From NCBI GenBank assembly GCA_011620785.1, contig WOYM01000052.1:1-6251 (forward strand): a stretch of DNA of 6,251 nucleotides, written 5' to 3'. The stretch is from Methanothrix sp. Lineage in GTDB: Archaea; Halobacteriota; Methanosarcinia; Methanotrichales; Methanotrichaceae. The notes under the pieces were generated by a model, which had not been told where the DNA came from, did not search any database, and saw only the letters and a program-made list of their open reading frames with translations. Numbering within the stretch: position 1 is the first letter of the stretch; the number at the start of each line of letters is the position of its first letter. Of this stretch, positions 5,695 to 6,251 are shown piece after piece. Both the position numbers and the translations under genes were made by a program.

Positions 5695-6063
5695 CGGATC
5701 ATAGAGGTGATACAGCGTATCGTTTATGGCGACCCGGTGGAAGTAATGCGATTGCTGGGAGTCGATTCCGGCGGAAAGATCAATACTGCATATATTGGGC
5801 GAATAAATCTCACAATTCGCAACTCTTTAGCGAGATTCGTGCGCAAGAGCATGAATTGCAGCAAAATCCTGAGAAGGCATACTCACGCTCTGGACTTCTT
5901 CCAAGCATGGTACAATTTCGTCAAACCTCATAAGTCTCTCAGGTTAGAGGTCAATCAAGGTAGAAAGAGATGGATGCAGAGAACTCCCGCGATGGCTGAA
6001 GGACTCGTTGATCACGTCTGGACCATCAAAGAACTGATGACATTCAGGGTGCCCATTCAATGA
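5695..6063 (+). pseudogene. 3' remnant of a DDE transposase gene (probably IS1-like)
   Basis: The frame reads RIIEVIQRIVYGDP from about 5695 and ends at TGA 6061-6063. It is the C-terminal third of a DDE transposase. Recognisable pieces are INLTIRNSLARFVRKSMNCS, ALDFFQAWYNFVKPHKSLR, RWMQRTPAMAEGLVDHVW and TIKELMTFRVPIQ, familiar from transposases annotated as IS1-like in archaea and bacteria (family recalled, not searched). The N-terminal DNA-binding domain and both catalytic aspartates are missing, since only about 120 codons remain before the sequence gives way to the CopB gene start. The catalytic Glu expected in the Y-I-E-R-x-N-L-T motif is Gly here (GGG at 5797-5799), a single-base change from GAG. 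A GTG at 5707 could start translation, but no active enzyme would result. The left end of the element appears deleted. Confidence 0.82.
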
Positions 6064-6246
6064 AACGAGTACACTACCCGAATTGGCATATCGCCCGAAC
6101 AAAAAAAGAAGCTTGTGGCGGAAGCTTCAGATCCCGCCCAGATATTCGCCATCGACATTTCTACTTGCGGATTGATTGGCCAATTTATTGAGAGCAGCAT
6201 CCGAAAGCAGGTTCATGTCATTGGTGGAAAATGTCTTGTTGCCTGA
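6064..6246 (+). pseudogene. Unrecognised 60-codon open frame, likely the tail of a broken gene
   Basis: Directly after the transposase stop and in the same frame, the sequence stays open to TGA 6244-6246. It reads NEYTTRIGISPEQKKKLVAE, then ASDPAQIFAIDISTCGLIGQ, then FIESSIRKQVHVIGGKCLVA. The composition is protein-like, with an amphipathic helix, a hydrophobic stretch and a plausible C-terminus, but there is no ATG, GTG or TTG start with an SD near its beginning. The bases ACACTACCC (6071-6079) could be the right terminal repeat of the transposon, with host DNA following. In that case this would be the 3' end of a gene split by the insertion. I do not recognise the family. It may also be a chance open frame. 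Confidence 0.35.
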
Positions 6247-6251
6247 CGATC

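Noticed and set aside
1..6251. CRISPR array, tRNA, rRNA or riboswitch
   Set aside because: No regularly spaced direct repeats, no cloverleaf with a TTCGA-type arm and no known aptamer core were seen on either strand by eye.

Overview
The window looks like a piece of a methanogenic archaeal chromosome, most likely a Methanothrix/Methanosaeta relative. This is inferred from the archaeal AGGTGA-type ribosome binding sites, exported proteins rich in N-x-S/T sequons, a NosD-like beta-helix protein, a small zinc-finger/winged-helix protein of a type known from methanogens, and a CopB-type copper ATPase with CPH. No rRNA, tRNA or core marker gene is present to fix the taxonomy.

Layout. Positions 1-40 carry a perfect GC hairpin that resembles the end of an IS200/IS605 (TnpB) element, but no tnpB is present. 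A minus-strand gene (86-463) encodes a small zinc-finger/winged-helix protein. It diverges across a 181-bp intergenic region from a plus-strand run of three cell-surface genes. These are a secreted NosD-like beta-helix protein (645-1259), a PsbP-like lipoprotein (1313-2047) and an exported pentapeptide-repeat protein with a C-terminal two-helix ion-channel-like module (2168-3709). A nested hairpin lies between the last two.

The right half is decaying and mobile DNA. On the minus strand, convergent to the surface genes, is a CopB-type (P1B-3) copper ATPase broken in two (3783-5686). About 45-50 codons, including the TGDN nucleotide-hinge motif, are missing at about 4150-4165, and the reading frame changes there. 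Its 5' end abuts the 3' third of a DDE transposase gene (about 5695-6063), in which the expected catalytic Glu codon reads Gly. The last 190 bases hold a 60-codon open frame with no normal start, probably the tail of another broken gene.

How the genes relate. The three plus-strand genes share export signals but no obvious pathway. The copper ATPase is probably non-functional as sequenced. I see no complete defence, CRISPR or phage system. The most noteworthy items are the internal deletion in the ATPase, the non-canonical pore of the pentapeptide/channel fusion, the nested hairpin at 2067-2130, and the dead transposase beside the ATPase start.
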